From Pseudoponticoccus marisrubri (GTDB taxonomy: Bacteria > Pseudomonadota > Alphaproteobacteria > Rhodobacterales > Rhodobacteraceae), in the NCBI RefSeq assembly GCF_001482405.1, contig NZ_LPXO01000001.1, forward strand, positions 310,001-374,000: a stretch of 64,000 nucleotides of DNA, in the 5' to 3' direction. Positions 40,196 through 49,158 of the stretch are shown piece by piece. Numbering within the stretch: the stretch's first letter is position 1; every line of letters starts with the position of its first letter. The position numbers were made by a program, and so were the translations under genes. The notes under the pieces are model-generated. The model ran no database searches. It was given only the letters and a program-made list of their open reading frames with translations, and was not told where the DNA came from.

Positions 40196-41080
40196 GTGCC
40201 CATCCTCTATGACATCAGGCTTGCCATTTCCTACAGCTACTCGGCGCCGGCGGGCGCGCATCGCACGGTGTTGCGGATGCTGCCGCGCGACCGCGACGGG
40301 CAGCGCGTGCTGCGCGGGGCGCTGCGGGTCGAGCCGGCCGAGGATTTCCGGCGCGACAGCCTCGATTTCTTCGGCAACCCGCGGACCGAGCTGTCGCATG
40401 CCCGGCCGCTGAGCGCAGTCAGCTTCACCTTCGAGGGGCGGCTGCTGCGCGACGCGCCCGAGTTGCCGCTGGACCTGTCCTGCGGCCTGTCCGAGCTGCG
40501 CGCCGAGATCGCCGCGGTGCACAGCATCGCGCCGGACAGCCCGCATCACTTCACCGGCCCCTCGCCCCGCGTGGCGCCGGATCCTGCGATCACCGCCTTT
40601 GCCCGCGAGGCCACGTCCGGCGCGCGCTCGGTCCGGGCCATCGTGGCGGCGCTGTCGCGGGCGATCCATGACGGGTTCGCCTTCGACCCGGCCGCGACCG
40701 ACGTGGCCACCGACCCCGCGCAGGCCTTTGCCCAGCGCCGCGGCGTCTGCCAGGATTTCAGCCACGTGATGATCGCGGGGCTGCGCGGGTTGGGCATCCC
40801 GGCGGGCTATGTCTCGGGCTTCCTGCGCACGATCCCGCCCGAGGGGCAGCCGCCGCTGGACGGGGTGGATGCCATGCATGCCTGGGTGCGCGCCTGGTGC
40901 GGGGCCGAGACCGGATGGCTCGAGATCGACCCGACCAATGACCGGTGGGCCGGCGCCGATCACGTCACCGTGGCGGTGGGGCGCGATTACGGCGACGTCT
41001 CGCCCGTCAAGGGCGCGCTGCGCAGCGCCGGCGGGCATGGCACCAGCCACAGCGTCGACGTCGTGCCGGTGCGCCCCTGA
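40196..41080 (+). CDS. Transglutaminase-family protein (module 2)
   Basis: 294 aa from a GTG start nine bases after the fusion gene. N-terminal bacterial transglutaminase-like domain (YDIRLAISYSYSAPAGAHRT) and a core with the triad: Cys in RGVCQDFSH, His in AMHAWVRAW, Asp in LEIDPTND. Cytoplasmic. It ends the second ATP-grasp/alpha-E/transglutaminase set. Its closest relatives by motif are the module 1 protein and the N-terminal part of the DUF2126 protein, giving three transglutaminases in 8.5 kb. Confidence 0.9.
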   Translation: MPILYDIRLAISYSYSAPAGAHRTVLRMLPRDRDGQRVLRGALRVEPAEDFRRDSLDFFGNPRTELSHARPLSAVSFTFEGRLLRDAPELPLDLSCGLSELRAEIAAVHSIAPDSPHHFTGPSPRVAPDPAITAFAREATSGARSVRAIVAALSRAIHDGFAFDPAATDVATDPAQAFAQRRGVCQDFSHVMIAGLRGLGIPAGYVSGFLRTIPPEGQPPLDGVDAMHAWVRAWCGAETGWLEIDPTNDRWAGADHVTVAVGRDYGDVSPVKGALRSAGGHGTSHSVDVVPVRP

Positions 41081-41231
41081 GCCGGCCGACAAGCGCCTGT
41101 TTCGGCGGCAGATGCCCGGAAAATCCCCAGACCGACCGGCCGCGCCCGCCCGGCCCGCTTTCAACCACCCCGTGACGTGGTATACCCGTCCCTTGACGAC
41201 AGACCCCGCGCCTCAGGAGATCCCGCACCCG

Positions 41232-42977
41232 ATGCCCGAGACCTCGACCGCCCTGCACCAGCGTCTGCGCCGCCTGCTGTTCGCCATCTATCCCGAGCAA
41301 GACCCCGACGCGCTGGCCCGTCAGGTCGTCGAGGCGTTCTGGCCCGAGGGGCACAGCGCGCGCAAACGCGCCCGCAAGGCCGGCAACACGCTCTGGTCGC
41401 AGCGCGACGGCATCCTGATCACCTATGGCGACTCGCTGATCGACGGGGTCTACAAGCCGCTCGACCTGCTGCGCGACTTCCTGGTCGAGCACATGAGCGG
41501 CGTGGTCAACGGGGTGCACATCCTTCCCTTCTTTCCCTTCACCTCGGATGACGGCTTTGCGGTGACCGATTACCGCAAGGTGAACCCGACGCTGGGCGAC
41601 TGGCCGGACATCACCCGCATCGGCGAGGCGTTCCACCTGATGTCGGACCTCGTGCTGAACCATGTGTCGAGCCAGGGCACGTGGTTCAACGCCTACCGCC
41701 AGCGCCAGGCCCCCTATGACCGGTTCTTCTACGAGGCCTCGCCCGAGGATGACGTCTCGACCGTCGTGCGCCCGCGCACCACGCCGCTGCTGCAGGAGAT
41801 CGAGACGCTGGACGGCATCCGCCATGTCTGGTGCACCTTCAGCCATGACCAGGTGGATCTGGATTTCCGCAACCCCGAGGTGCTGCTCGAGATCATCCGC
41901 ATCATCCGCCTGCATGTCGAGATGGGCGTGCGCATCGTGCGGCTGGACGCGGTGGCCTTCGTCTGGAAGGAGCCGGGCACGCCCTCGATCCACCTGCCCC
42001 AGACCCATGCCATCGTGCAGCTGCTGCGCGTGCTGTCGGATTTCGCCGCCGAACCGCTGATCCTGCTGACCGAGACCAACGTGCCCAAGGCCGAGAACCT
42101 GTCCTATTTCGGCCAGTGCAACGAGGCCCACTGGATCTACAACTTCCCGCTGCCGCCGCTGATCCTGCACGCGCTGCTGTCGGGCGATGCGCGCTACCTG
42201 CTGGGCTGGCAGCGCGCCATGCCGCCCGCCCCGCATGGCTGCGCCTACCTGAATTTCAGCGCCAGCCATGACGGGATCGGGATGCGCCCGGCCGAGGGGC
42301 TGCTGCCCGAGGACGAGGTCGCGCGCATGATCGAGACCGTCAAGCTGTCCGGCGGGCTGGCCTCGATGCGCAGCCTGCCCGGCGGGGGCGAGTCGGTCTA
42401 CGAGCTGAACACCACCTATTTCTCGGCCATGGCGCGGACCTATGCCGGCGAGGACGCGCACCAGGTCGCGCGGTTCCTGTGCTCACAGACCATCGTCATG
42501 TCGCTGGAAGGGATCCCCGCCTTCTACATCCATGCCATGCTGGCCACGCCGAACGACCTCGAGGGCGTCGAGCGGCGCGGCATGAACCGGGCCATCAACC
42601 GGCACCGTTGGGATTATCCCAGCCTGCAGGAGAAGCTGGCCGATCCCGCCTCGGACCAGGCAAGGGTGATGGCCGCCCTCTCGGAACGTATGCGGCTGCG
42701 CGCGCAGCAGCCGGCCTTCCATCCCAATGCCACGCAGTTCACCCTGCATCTGGACGACCGGGTCTTCGGGCTCTGGCGGCAGGCGCTGGACCGCAGCCAG
42801 TCGATCTTTGCGCTGCACAATGTCAGCGGCGACCGGGTGGACCTGCCCTCGGGCGCGCTCAACCTGATCGCCGACGAGACCTGGGTTGACCTGCTCTCGG
42901 GCGAGGAGCTGACCCCCGACCAGACCGGCGTCTCGCTCGATCCCTACCAGTGTCGCTGGATCACCAACCGGCGCTGA
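41232..42977 (+). CDS. GH13 sugar phosphorylase, sucrose/glucosylglycerate phosphorylase-like
   Basis: 581-aa cytoplasmic alpha-amylase-family (GH13) phosphorylase that would release glucose 1-phosphate from an alpha-glucoside. Catalytic positions are seen as Asp in RIVRLDAVAFVWKEPGT, Glu in LLTETNVP and the transition-state Asp in FSASHDGIG. The WKEPGT and ETNVPKAENLSYFG segments resemble the GH13_18 glucosylglycerate/YcjM-like branch more than classical sucrose phosphorylase (from memory of the family). An AGGAG lies some 13 bases before the ATG; a longer frame upstream is discounted. 151 bp separate it from the transglutaminase gene, so it may have its own promoter. Confidence 0.88.
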   Translation: MPETSTALHQRLRRLLFAIYPEQDPDALARQVVEAFWPEGHSARKRARKAGNTLWSQRDGILITYGDSLIDGVYKPLDLLRDFLVEHMSGVVNGVHILPFFPFTSDDGFAVTDYRKVNPTLGDWPDITRIGEAFHLMSDLVLNHVSSQGTWFNAYRQRQAPYDRFFYEASPEDDVSTVVRPRTTPLLQEIETLDGIRHVWCTFSHDQVDLDFRNPEVLLEIIRIIRLHVEMGVRIVRLDAVAFVWKEPGTPSIHLPQTHAIVQLLRVLSDFAAEPLILLTETNVPKAENLSYFGQCNEAHWIYNFPLPPLILHALLSGDARYLLGWQRAMPPAPHGCAYLNFSASHDGIGMRPAEGLLPEDEVARMIETVKLSGGLASMRSLPGGGESVYELNTTYFSAMARTYAGEDAHQVARFLCSQTIVMSLEGIPAFYIHAMLATPNDLEGVERRGMNRAINRHRWDYPSLQEKLADPASDQARVMAALSERMRLRAQQPAFHPNATQFTLHLDDRVFGLWRQALDRSQSIFALHNVSGDRVDLPSGALNLIADETWVDLLSGEELTPDQTGVSLDPYQCRWITNRR

Positions 42978-43040
42978 GCCCGGCGGGCGGCGCGCGCTTT
43001 TTCGTTTGAAGCGCCCGGCCGGACATGCTGATCTCGGGCC

Positions 43041-44159
43041 ATGACCGACACGCCGCCGCCCCTGCCCTCGGGCCCGACCGAGGAACACCGCTTTCCCTGC
43101 GACCAATGCGGGTCGGACCTGCGTTTCGACCCCGAGGCCGGCCGGCTGGTCTGCGACCATTGCGGCAATACCGGCGAGATCGCCGGCGCCGGCCCGTGGG
43201 AGGGCGGTGTGCGCGAGCTGGATTTCAAGCAGGCCATGGCCAACCTGCTGCCCTTGCAGGAGATCGAGGAGACGCGGGTCACCACGTGCCCCAACTGCGC
43301 CGCCCAGATCGAGTTCGACCCCGATACGCATGCCGCCGAATGCCCCTATTGCGCGACGCCCGTGGTCACCGATACCGGCACGCATCGCCATATCAAGCCG
43401 CGCGGCCTGCTGCCCTTCGCGCTGGACGAGGCCGCCGCGCGCAAGGCGATGACCGACTGGCTGGGCGGGCTGTGGTTCGCGCCGAACGGGCTGCAGGACT
43501 ATGCCCGCAAGGGGCGGCGCATGTCGGGCATCTACGTGCCCTACTGGACCTTCGACGCCCAGACCGCCTCGGCCTATCGCGGCGAGCGCGGCACGATCTA
43601 CTACGAGACCCGGCAGGTGGTGCGCGACGGCAAGACCGAGACGGTGCGCGTGCAGAAGATCCGCTGGACCCCAGCCGCGGGGCGGGTGGCGCGCTTCTTC
43701 GACGACGTGTTGGTGCTGGCCTCCAAGGCGCTGCCCAAGCGCTTCACCGACGCGCTGGAGCCCTGGGACCTGTCGGCGATGGAACCCTACCGCCCCGAAT
43801 TCCTCGCCGGGTTCCGGGCCGAGGGCTACCAGGTCGATCTCGATGACGGCTTCACCGAGGCGCGCGCCCGCATGGACCGCCAGATCGAGCGCGACGTGAA
43901 ATTCGATATCGGCGGCGACCGCCAGCGCATCCACCGAATCGACACCGATGTCTCGGACGTGACCTTCAAGCACGTGCTGCTGCCGGTCTGGATGGCCGCC
44001 TACAAGTATCGCGGCAAGAGCTATCGCTTCGTGGTCAATGGCCGCACGGGCCGGGTGCAGGGCGAACGGCCCTGGTCGGCCTGGAAGATCGCGCTGGCCG
44101 TGCTGCTGGGCGTGATCGTGGCCGGCATCGCGGGCTACGTGATCGCGATGAACCAGTGA
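43041..44159 (+). CDS. Zinc-ribbon protein with C-terminal membrane helix, PriA-like zinc-finger annotation family
   Basis: 372 aa. Two pairs of zinc ribbons: CDQC...CDHC (residues about 20-40) and CPNC...CPYC (about 85-110); then a mixed alpha/beta domain with SGIYVPYWTFDAQTASAYRG and a single C-terminal membrane helix (KIALAVLLGVIVAGIAGYVIA). Proteins of this make are often labelled as primosomal/helicase-like or TFIIB-type zinc-finger proteins because of the ribbons, but no helicase motif is present. Tail-anchored inner membrane protein of unknown role. Stands alone between the phosphorylase and the sugar kinase. Confidence 0.75.
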   Translation: MTDTPPPLPSGPTEEHRFPCDQCGSDLRFDPEAGRLVCDHCGNTGEIAGAGPWEGGVRELDFKQAMANLLPLQEIEETRVTTCPNCAAQIEFDPDTHAAECPYCATPVVTDTGTHRHIKPRGLLPFALDEAAARKAMTDWLGGLWFAPNGLQDYARKGRRMSGIYVPYWTFDAQTASAYRGERGTIYYETRQVVRDGKTETVRVQKIRWTPAAGRVARFFDDVLVLASKALPKRFTDALEPWDLSAMEPYRPEFLAGFRAEGYQVDLDDGFTEARARMDRQIERDVKFDIGGDRQRIHRIDTDVSDVTFKHVLLPVWMAAYKYRGKSYRFVVNGRTGRVQGERPWSAWKIALAVLLGVIVAGIAGYVIAMNQ

Positions 44160-44214
44160 GCCGGCGCCCGCCCCCGTGCCGACACGGCTTCCCAGCCCGC
44201 GCGCTTTCGTGATA

Positions 44215-44226
44215 GATAGCGCTAAC
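44215..44226. promoter_or_regulatory. LacI-family-like operator upstream of sugar kinase
   Basis: GATAGCGCTAAC contains the perfect palindrome TAGCGCTA, the type of site bound by LacI-family sugar regulators. It ends 17 bases before the kinase ATG, overlapping the expected promoter or leader. No regulator gene is adjacent in the window. Confidence 0.5.
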
Positions 44227-44243
44227 AATTCGAGGAGATCCCC

Positions 44244-45143
44244 ATGATCCTGTGCTGCGGCGAAGCCCTGATCGACATGTTGCCCCGCAAGACCGAGGCC
44301 GGCGAAAGCGCCTTCGCCCCCCATGCGGGCGGCGCGGTGTTCAACACCGCCATCGCGCTGGGGCGCCTTGGCGCGCCCGCGGGCTATTTCGGCGGCCTGT
44401 CCACCGACCTCTTCGGCCAGATCCTCGAGGGCTCGCTGCGCGACAGCCGGGTGGATCACAGCCTCTGCCCGCGCAGCGACCGGCCCACCACGCTGGCCTT
44501 CGTGACCCTGACCGACGGGCAGGCACGCTACGCCTTCTACGACGAGAATACCGCCGGCCGACTGCTGTCGGAAAGCGACCTGCCCGGCGCGGACGCGCAG
44601 ATCGACGCGCTGTTCTTCGGCGGCATCAGCCTCGTGGGCGAACCGGCGGCCGACAGCTATGCCGCGCTCTGCGCCCGCGCCGGGGACCGCCCGGTGATGA
44701 TCGACCCCAATATCCGCCCCGGCTTCATCCGCGACGAGGCCGCCTACCGCGCGCGCCTGCAGACCATGCTGGGCCGCGCCGACATCGTGAAGATCTCGGA
44801 CGAGGATCTCGACTGGCTGGGCAGCGACCCGGCCGAGCTGATCGCCGGCGGCACCCGCGTGCTGCTGCTGACCCGTGGCGCCGAGGGCGTGACCGTGCTG
44901 ACCGCCGACGGCAATCTCGACGTGCCCGCCCGCAAGGTCGCGGTGGTCGACACGGTGGGCGCGGGCGACACGTTCAATGCGGGCTTTCTCGCCGGGCTGC
45001 ACCGCGACGGGCTGCTCGACCGGGGCGCGCTGCAGGGCATCACGGCCGAGGCTTGCGCCCCCGCGGCCGAGCTCGGCACCCGCGCCGCCGCCATCACCGT
45101 CAGCCGCGCCGGGGCCAACCCGCCCTGGGACACCGAGCTGTGA
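44244..45143 (+). CDS. PfkB-family carbohydrate kinase (fructokinase-like)
   Basis: 299-aa ribokinase-fold kinase. N-terminal substrate motif [15 protein letters not shown] and the C-terminal signature [13 protein letters not shown] with catalytic Asp are present; CGEALIDM at the N-terminus is usual for bacterial fructokinases. It transfers phosphate from ATP to a sugar, probably fructose. Good GAGGAGA ribosome site; LacI-like palindrome ahead. Its stop overlaps the GTG start of dtd by 4 bp. Release of fructose by the upstream phosphorylase is possible but not shown. Confidence 0.88.
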   Translation: MILCCGEALIDMLPRKTEAGESAFAPHAGGAVFNTAIALGRLGAPAGYFGGLSTDLFGQILEGSLRDSRVDHSLCPRSDRPTTLAFVTLTDGQARYAFYDENTAGRLLSESDLPGADAQIDALFFGGISLVGEPAADSYAALCARAGDRPVMIDPNIRPGFIRDEAAYRARLQTMLGRADIVKISDEDLDWLGSDPAELIAGGTRVLLLTRGAEGVTVLTADGNLDVPARKVAVVDTVGAGDTFNAGFLAGLHRDGLLDRGALQGITAEACAPAAELGTRAAAITVSRAGANPPWDTEL

Positions 45144-45589
45144 GGGCGCTGATCCAGCGGGTCTCCGACGCCCGGGTCGAGATCAACGCCACAACGGTCG
45201 GCGAGATCGGCCCGGGGCTGCTGATCCTCGTCTGTGCCATGCAGGGCGACACCGAGGCCGACGCCGACCGGCTGGCCGGGAAGATCGCCAAGCTGCGCAT
45301 CTTCCGCGACGCGGCCGGTCGCATGAACCGCTCCGTGCGCGACAGCGGCGGCGCGGCGCTCGTGGTCAGCCAGTTCACGCTGGCCGCCGACACGCGGCGC
45401 GGCAACCGCCCCGGTTTCTCCGCCGCCGCCTCCCCGGAGGAGGGCCAGCGGCTCTACGAGTATTTCGCCGCGGCGATGCAGGCACAGGGCCTGCCCGTGG
45501 CCACGGGGCGCTTCGGCGCCGACATGGCCGTGTCCCTGACCAATGACGGCCCCGTCACGATCTGGCTCGACACCGCCGACAAGGGCTGA
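45140..45589 (+). CDS. dtd: D-aminoacyl-tRNA deacylase Dtd
   Basis: 149-aa cytoplasmic homodimeric enzyme that removes D-amino acids (and glycine from tRNA-Ala) from mischarged tRNA. The two active-site motifs are clear: [18 protein letters not shown] and TNDGPVTI. It starts at GTG overlapping the kinase stop (GTGA), so translation is coupled, although the two functions are unrelated. Length is normal. Confidence 0.96.
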   Translation: MRALIQRVSDARVEINATTVGEIGPGLLILVCAMQGDTEADADRLAGKIAKLRIFRDAAGRMNRSVRDSGGAALVVSQFTLAADTRRGNRPGFSAAASPEEGQRLYEYFAAAMQAQGLPVATGRFGADMAVSLTNDGPVTIWLDTADKG

Positions 45590-45660
45590 GCCGCGACCAA
45601 GAGTACCCCGACCACGCCCCAGCCGCGCCACGACCGGCCAGCGCGCCCCCTCTTTCATCT

Positions 45661-45684
45661 TTCGAAAAATACTCCCGCCGGAGG
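45661..45684 (-). terminator. Terminator of the adhesin/type I secretion operon
   Basis: On the minus strand CTCC-GGCG-GGAG is followed directly by TATTTTTCG, 70 bases after the HlyD-like gene stop. The stem is short, but this exact form is, from memory, frequent at gene ends in Rhodobacterales. dtd converges on it from the other side. Confidence 0.6.
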
Positions 45685-45754
45685 CCCCTGCCCGCGCCAA
45701 ACCGGACATCCGTCAGGCGCGACCAAGACCCGCTGTCACAGCCGGGCGCAGGCC

Positions 45755-46936
45755 TCACGGCTCGCGGAAGGCGTCGCGCGTCTTGTAGAGCGGCTTGAGC
45801 AGGTATTGCAGCACCGTCTTCTCGCCGGTGTGCAGCTCGGCCTGCGCCATCATGCCGGGGCGGATCTCGATCCCGGACTGCCGCTCGGTCAGCTCGGACA
45901 GGTCGACGCGGATCTGCACCTTGTAATGCGGCGGCGCCTCGGGGCGGCGCTCGTCGCGGAACGTGTCGGCCGAGATGATGTCCACCCGGCCCTTCAGCGT
46001 GCCGTAGATCGTGTAATCATAGGCGGTCAGCTTGATCGTCGCGGCCTGGCCTGGGCGGATATTGGCGATGTCCTCGGGATGGACCTGCGCCTCGACGAAC
46101 AGCTCCTCGCCCGCCGGGATGATCTGCATGATCTCCTCGCCCGGGCGCACCACCCCGCCGATCGTGGTGACGGCAAGGTTGTTGACCACCCCGTGCATGG
46201 GCGAGACCAGCACCGTGCGGTTCAGCTGGTCCTGGCTGGCCTTGAGGTTCTGGCGCAGCGTGGCCAGTTCCTTCAGCGTGTCGGAATAGGCCTCAGCGCG
46301 GGCCAGCTCGGTCTGGGTGACGATCTCGTCATGCAGCTTCTTGGCATCGGCATGGGCCTTGCGGGCGCGCGTCACCTCGATCAGGGCGACGACCTTCTGG
46401 TCCAGCAGGTCCTCCATCAGCCGCATCTCGGCGGTCGCTTCCTGCAGCACCTGCCGCGCGCCCTCGCGACGGCTGACGAAATCGGCCTGCCGCGCGGCCA
46501 GCAGCGCGCGTTCCGAGGCCACGATATCGGGCGAGCGCTGCGCCAGCGCGGCGGGCACCTCGAATTCGGCCGCGCCGCGCAGCTCGGCCTCCAGCCGCAG
46601 GCGACGGATCTCCAGCGCGGTGATCTGGTCCTGCAGGTCGTCCACCGAGGACTGGAACTGCGTCGGGTGCAGCCGGGCCAGCAGGTCGCCGCGCATCACC
46701 TCGTCGCCCTCCTTGACCATCAGCTCGGTCAGGATGCCGCCCTCGAGGTTCTGGATGATCTGAGGCCGCGAGGAGGAGATGATCTCGCCCTCCGCGCGCA
46801 CGATCTCGTCCAGCCAGGCGACCGAGGCCCAGACGATGAAGGCCCAGACCGCCAGCGCGCAGAGCCAGATCGTGGTCGAGGGCCCGCGCAGCGTGGCCGA
46901 AAGCTGCGATGCGAGGTTGGTGGAGGATACGGCCAT
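45755..46936 (-). CDS. Type I secretion membrane fusion protein (HlyD family)
   Basis: 393 aa. One N-terminal membrane helix (TTIWLCALAVWAFIVWASVAWL), lipoyl half-motifs on each side (GEIISSSRPQIIQNLEGGIL...VKEGDEV; later SPMHGVVNNLAVTTIGGVVRPGE), a long coiled-coil hairpin (about residues 85-235) and a C-terminal barrel region. It links the inner-membrane exporter to the TolC-like protein in the periplasm. Start at the ATG overlapping the exporter stop (TGATG); a GTG one codon earlier exists. Last gene of the operon and followed by a terminator. Confidence 0.94.
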   Translation of the reverse strand: MAVSSTNLASQLSATLRGPSTTIWLCALAVWAFIVWASVAWLDEIVRAEGEIISSSRPQIIQNLEGGILTELMVKEGDEVMRGDLLARLHPTQFQSSVDDLQDQITALEIRRLRLEAELRGAAEFEVPAALAQRSPDIVASERALLAARQADFVSRREGARQVLQEATAEMRLMEDLLDQKVVALIEVTRARKAHADAKKLHDEIVTQTELARAEAYSDTLKELATLRQNLKASQDQLNRTVLVSPMHGVVNNLAVTTIGGVVRPGEEIMQIIPAGEELFVEAQVHPEDIANIRPGQAATIKLTAYDYTIYGTLKGRVDIISADTFRDERRPEAPPHYKVQIRVDLSELTERQSGIEIRPGMMAQAELHTGEKTVLQYLLKPLYKTRDAFREP

Positions 46937-49158
46937 CACGCGGCTCCCTGTCCGGCGGTGCGCAGGTGGTCCAGCACCTGATCACGCGGCCCGTCGATCG
47001 CGATGCGGCCCTGCGCCAGCACCGTGGTGCGGCTGGCCAGCGACAGGATCGGCACGCGATGGGTGGCGATTACCGCGGTGCGTCCTTCCAGCCAGCCCTC
47101 CAGCCGCGAGATCAAGGTCTTCTCCAGCGTCTGGTCCAGCGCGGCGGTGGGTTCGTCCAGCAGGCAGATATCGGGATCCTGCAGCCAGAGCCGCGCCCAG
47201 CCGATGCTCTGGCGCTGGCCGACCGACAGCCCCTGCCCGCCATCGGTGATGTCGAGATCCAGCCCCTTGGGATGCGCCTTGACGAACTGGCCCAGCCCGG
47301 CAAAGTCCAGCGCCTCGTAGAGCCGCTCGTCATTGCGCTCCAGCAGGGTCAGGTTGAGATTGTCGCGCAGCGTGCCCTGGAACAGGCGCACATCCTGGCC
47401 CAGGTAGCCGATGGCGCGGCGCAGGTCGCGCGGCTCGATCTGGGCCATCTCGGTGCCGTCGACCAGCACCTTGCCGGCCTGCGGCGCGTAGAGCCCGCTG
47501 AGGATCTTCAGCAGCGTGGACTTGCCCGAGCCGTTGGCGCCCAGCACCGCCAGCGTCTGGCCGGGCTGGATCCTGAGGCTCTGCAGGTCCAGCACCGCAA
47601 CCCCCTCGGGATCGTAGCGATAGCTGACGCCCTGCAGCTCGTACTGGCCCGACAGGCTTTCGCGGCGCAGGTAGCTGCGCGTCGCCGAGCGGTCCTGCGG
47701 CGCCTCGGCCAGCCGGTCCAGCCCGTCCAGCGCCGCCTTGACATTGCCCCACCGCGCGAGGATGCCGGACAGCTGCGTCAGCGGCGCCAGCGTGCGCGAG
47801 GACAGGATGCCCACGGCGATGATCGTACCGACGGTGAAATTGCCCGCGAAAACAAGGTAAGTGCCCGCGATCACGGCGCCGACATAGGTGGCCTGCTGCA
47901 GCCCCTGGCTCCAGAAGGTCAGCGTGGCGGCCAACTTGCGCTGGTCCGAGCTTTTCAGCGCCTGCACGGCGGTCAGCTCTTCCCAGATGCGGGCAAAACG
48001 GTCCTCGGCGCGCTGGGTCTTGATTGTGTCCAGCTCGACCACGGTTTCCTGAAGCAGCCGCGCCTGCTTGGCCGCGGCGCCGTGCATCTCCTGTGTCAGC
48101 CGGATCATGCGGCGCTGCAGGAAGAAGCCCGGGATCACCATCAGCAGCCCGCCGGCGACCAGCACCCAGACCACGTTGCCCGCGATCGACCAGACCAGCA
48201 GCAGGAAGACGAAGATGAAGGGGATGTCGGCCAGCGCCCCCGCGGTCGAGGCGGTGAAGAACTCGCGCACCGAGCCGAATTCCCGCATCGCCGAGAAGAG
48301 CTGCGAGGGCGAGCGCCCCACCATGTCCGAGCGCATGCCCAGAAGCCGGGTCATCAGGATCTTCTGCGCGCCCATCTCGATCTGCCGCCCCGCCCCGTCC
48401 AGCAACTGCGAGCGCGCAACCTTCAGGAAGGCCTCGAGCAGCAGCGCCACGACGGCGCCGGCGGCCAGCACCCAGAGCGTCGCCTCGGACTGGTGCGGGA
48501 TCACCCGGTCATAGACCTGCAGCGAGAACAGCGCCACCGAGACGGCCAGCAGGTTGGCCACGAAAGAGCCCAGCGCCACCTCGGCGAATTGCCGGCGGAA
48601 CTGGCCGAACTGGCCCCAGAACCAATGTGTCTTGCGCTCGACATTGGCATGGGTGTCCGACAGCAGCCGGACCGGCGCCTCGGCGCGCACCACCTGCCCC
48701 GAGAAATAGCTGCCGAACTCGTCGATCGCGACCTCGGACTGGCGATGGGCCGTGGTGTCGTCATAGATCGTCAGCGTGTCGCCGTCCTGCGACAGGACCA
48801 GCACGACCTGCCCGTTGCTCATCAGCGCCAGCGCGGGCCAGAGGCCGGGGGCCAGCGTGTCGGGCTCGTCCTCCAGCCCCATGAGGCCGGCAGCCTCGAC
48901 CCCGGCGCGCAGCGCGGCCGGGCCGAACGTGTCCTCGGGGCCGGCATGGCGGGTCAGCGCGTCGAGGATGTCCTGCGCCTTGCCCTCGACCCCCAGCCGG
49001 CCGGCCAGTACTCGGATCAGGTCGGCGCGGGCGCGGGCCCGGGCCGAGTGGCGCGGCGCGCGGCGTGCGCTGTTGGCGGCGGCCGAGGGCTTGGGGACGG
49101 CGCGCAGCACCGCCCGGCCCGTGCCGCGCGCGGCGGCCTGATCCGGCATGTCGGTCAA
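46936..49158 (-). CDS. Type I secretion ABC exporter (permease/ATPase)
   Basis: 740-aa exporter. An N-terminal region includes a C39-like domain (about residues 60-160) that lacks the catalytic Cys-His motif, as in LapB/RtxB-type exporters. Six membrane helices follow from about residue 195, then an ATPase with Walker A GANGSGKST, signature LSVGQRQS, Walker B ICLLDEPT and H-loop ATHR. The signature LSVGQ replaces LSGGQ, common in this branch. The start is given as TTG overlapping the TolC-like gene stop with a GAGGGG site ahead; an ATG at 49149 is the alternative. Exports the adjacent adhesin. Confidence 0.93.
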   Translation of the reverse strand: MTDMPDQAAARGTGRAVLRAVPKPSAAANSARRAPRHSARARARADLIRVLAGRLGVEGKAQDILDALTRHAGPEDTFGPAALRAGVEAAGLMGLEDEPDTLAPGLWPALALMSNGQVVLVLSQDGDTLTIYDDTTAHRQSEVAIDEFGSYFSGQVVRAEAPVRLLSDTHANVERKTHWFWGQFGQFRRQFAEVALGSFVANLLAVSVALFSLQVYDRVIPHQSEATLWVLAAGAVVALLLEAFLKVARSQLLDGAGRQIEMGAQKILMTRLLGMRSDMVGRSPSQLFSAMREFGSVREFFTASTAGALADIPFIFVFLLLVWSIAGNVVWVLVAGGLLMVIPGFFLQRRMIRLTQEMHGAAAKQARLLQETVVELDTIKTQRAEDRFARIWEELTAVQALKSSDQRKLAATLTFWSQGLQQATYVGAVIAGTYLVFAGNFTVGTIIAVGILSSRTLAPLTQLSGILARWGNVKAALDGLDRLAEAPQDRSATRSYLRRESLSGQYELQGVSYRYDPEGVAVLDLQSLRIQPGQTLAVLGANGSGKSTLLKILSGLYAPQAGKVLVDGTEMAQIEPRDLRRAIGYLGQDVRLFQGTLRDNLNLTLLERNDERLYEALDFAGLGQFVKAHPKGLDLDITDGGQGLSVGQRQSIGWARLWLQDPDICLLDEPTAALDQTLEKTLISRLEGWLEGRTAVIATHRVPILSLASRTTVLAQGRIAIDGPRDQVLDHLRTAGQGAA

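Noticed and set aside
42978-43040. Terminator after the sugar phosphorylase
   Set aside because: There is a GC run followed by CTTTTTCG, but I could not form a stable stem with a reasonable loop directly ahead of the T-run.
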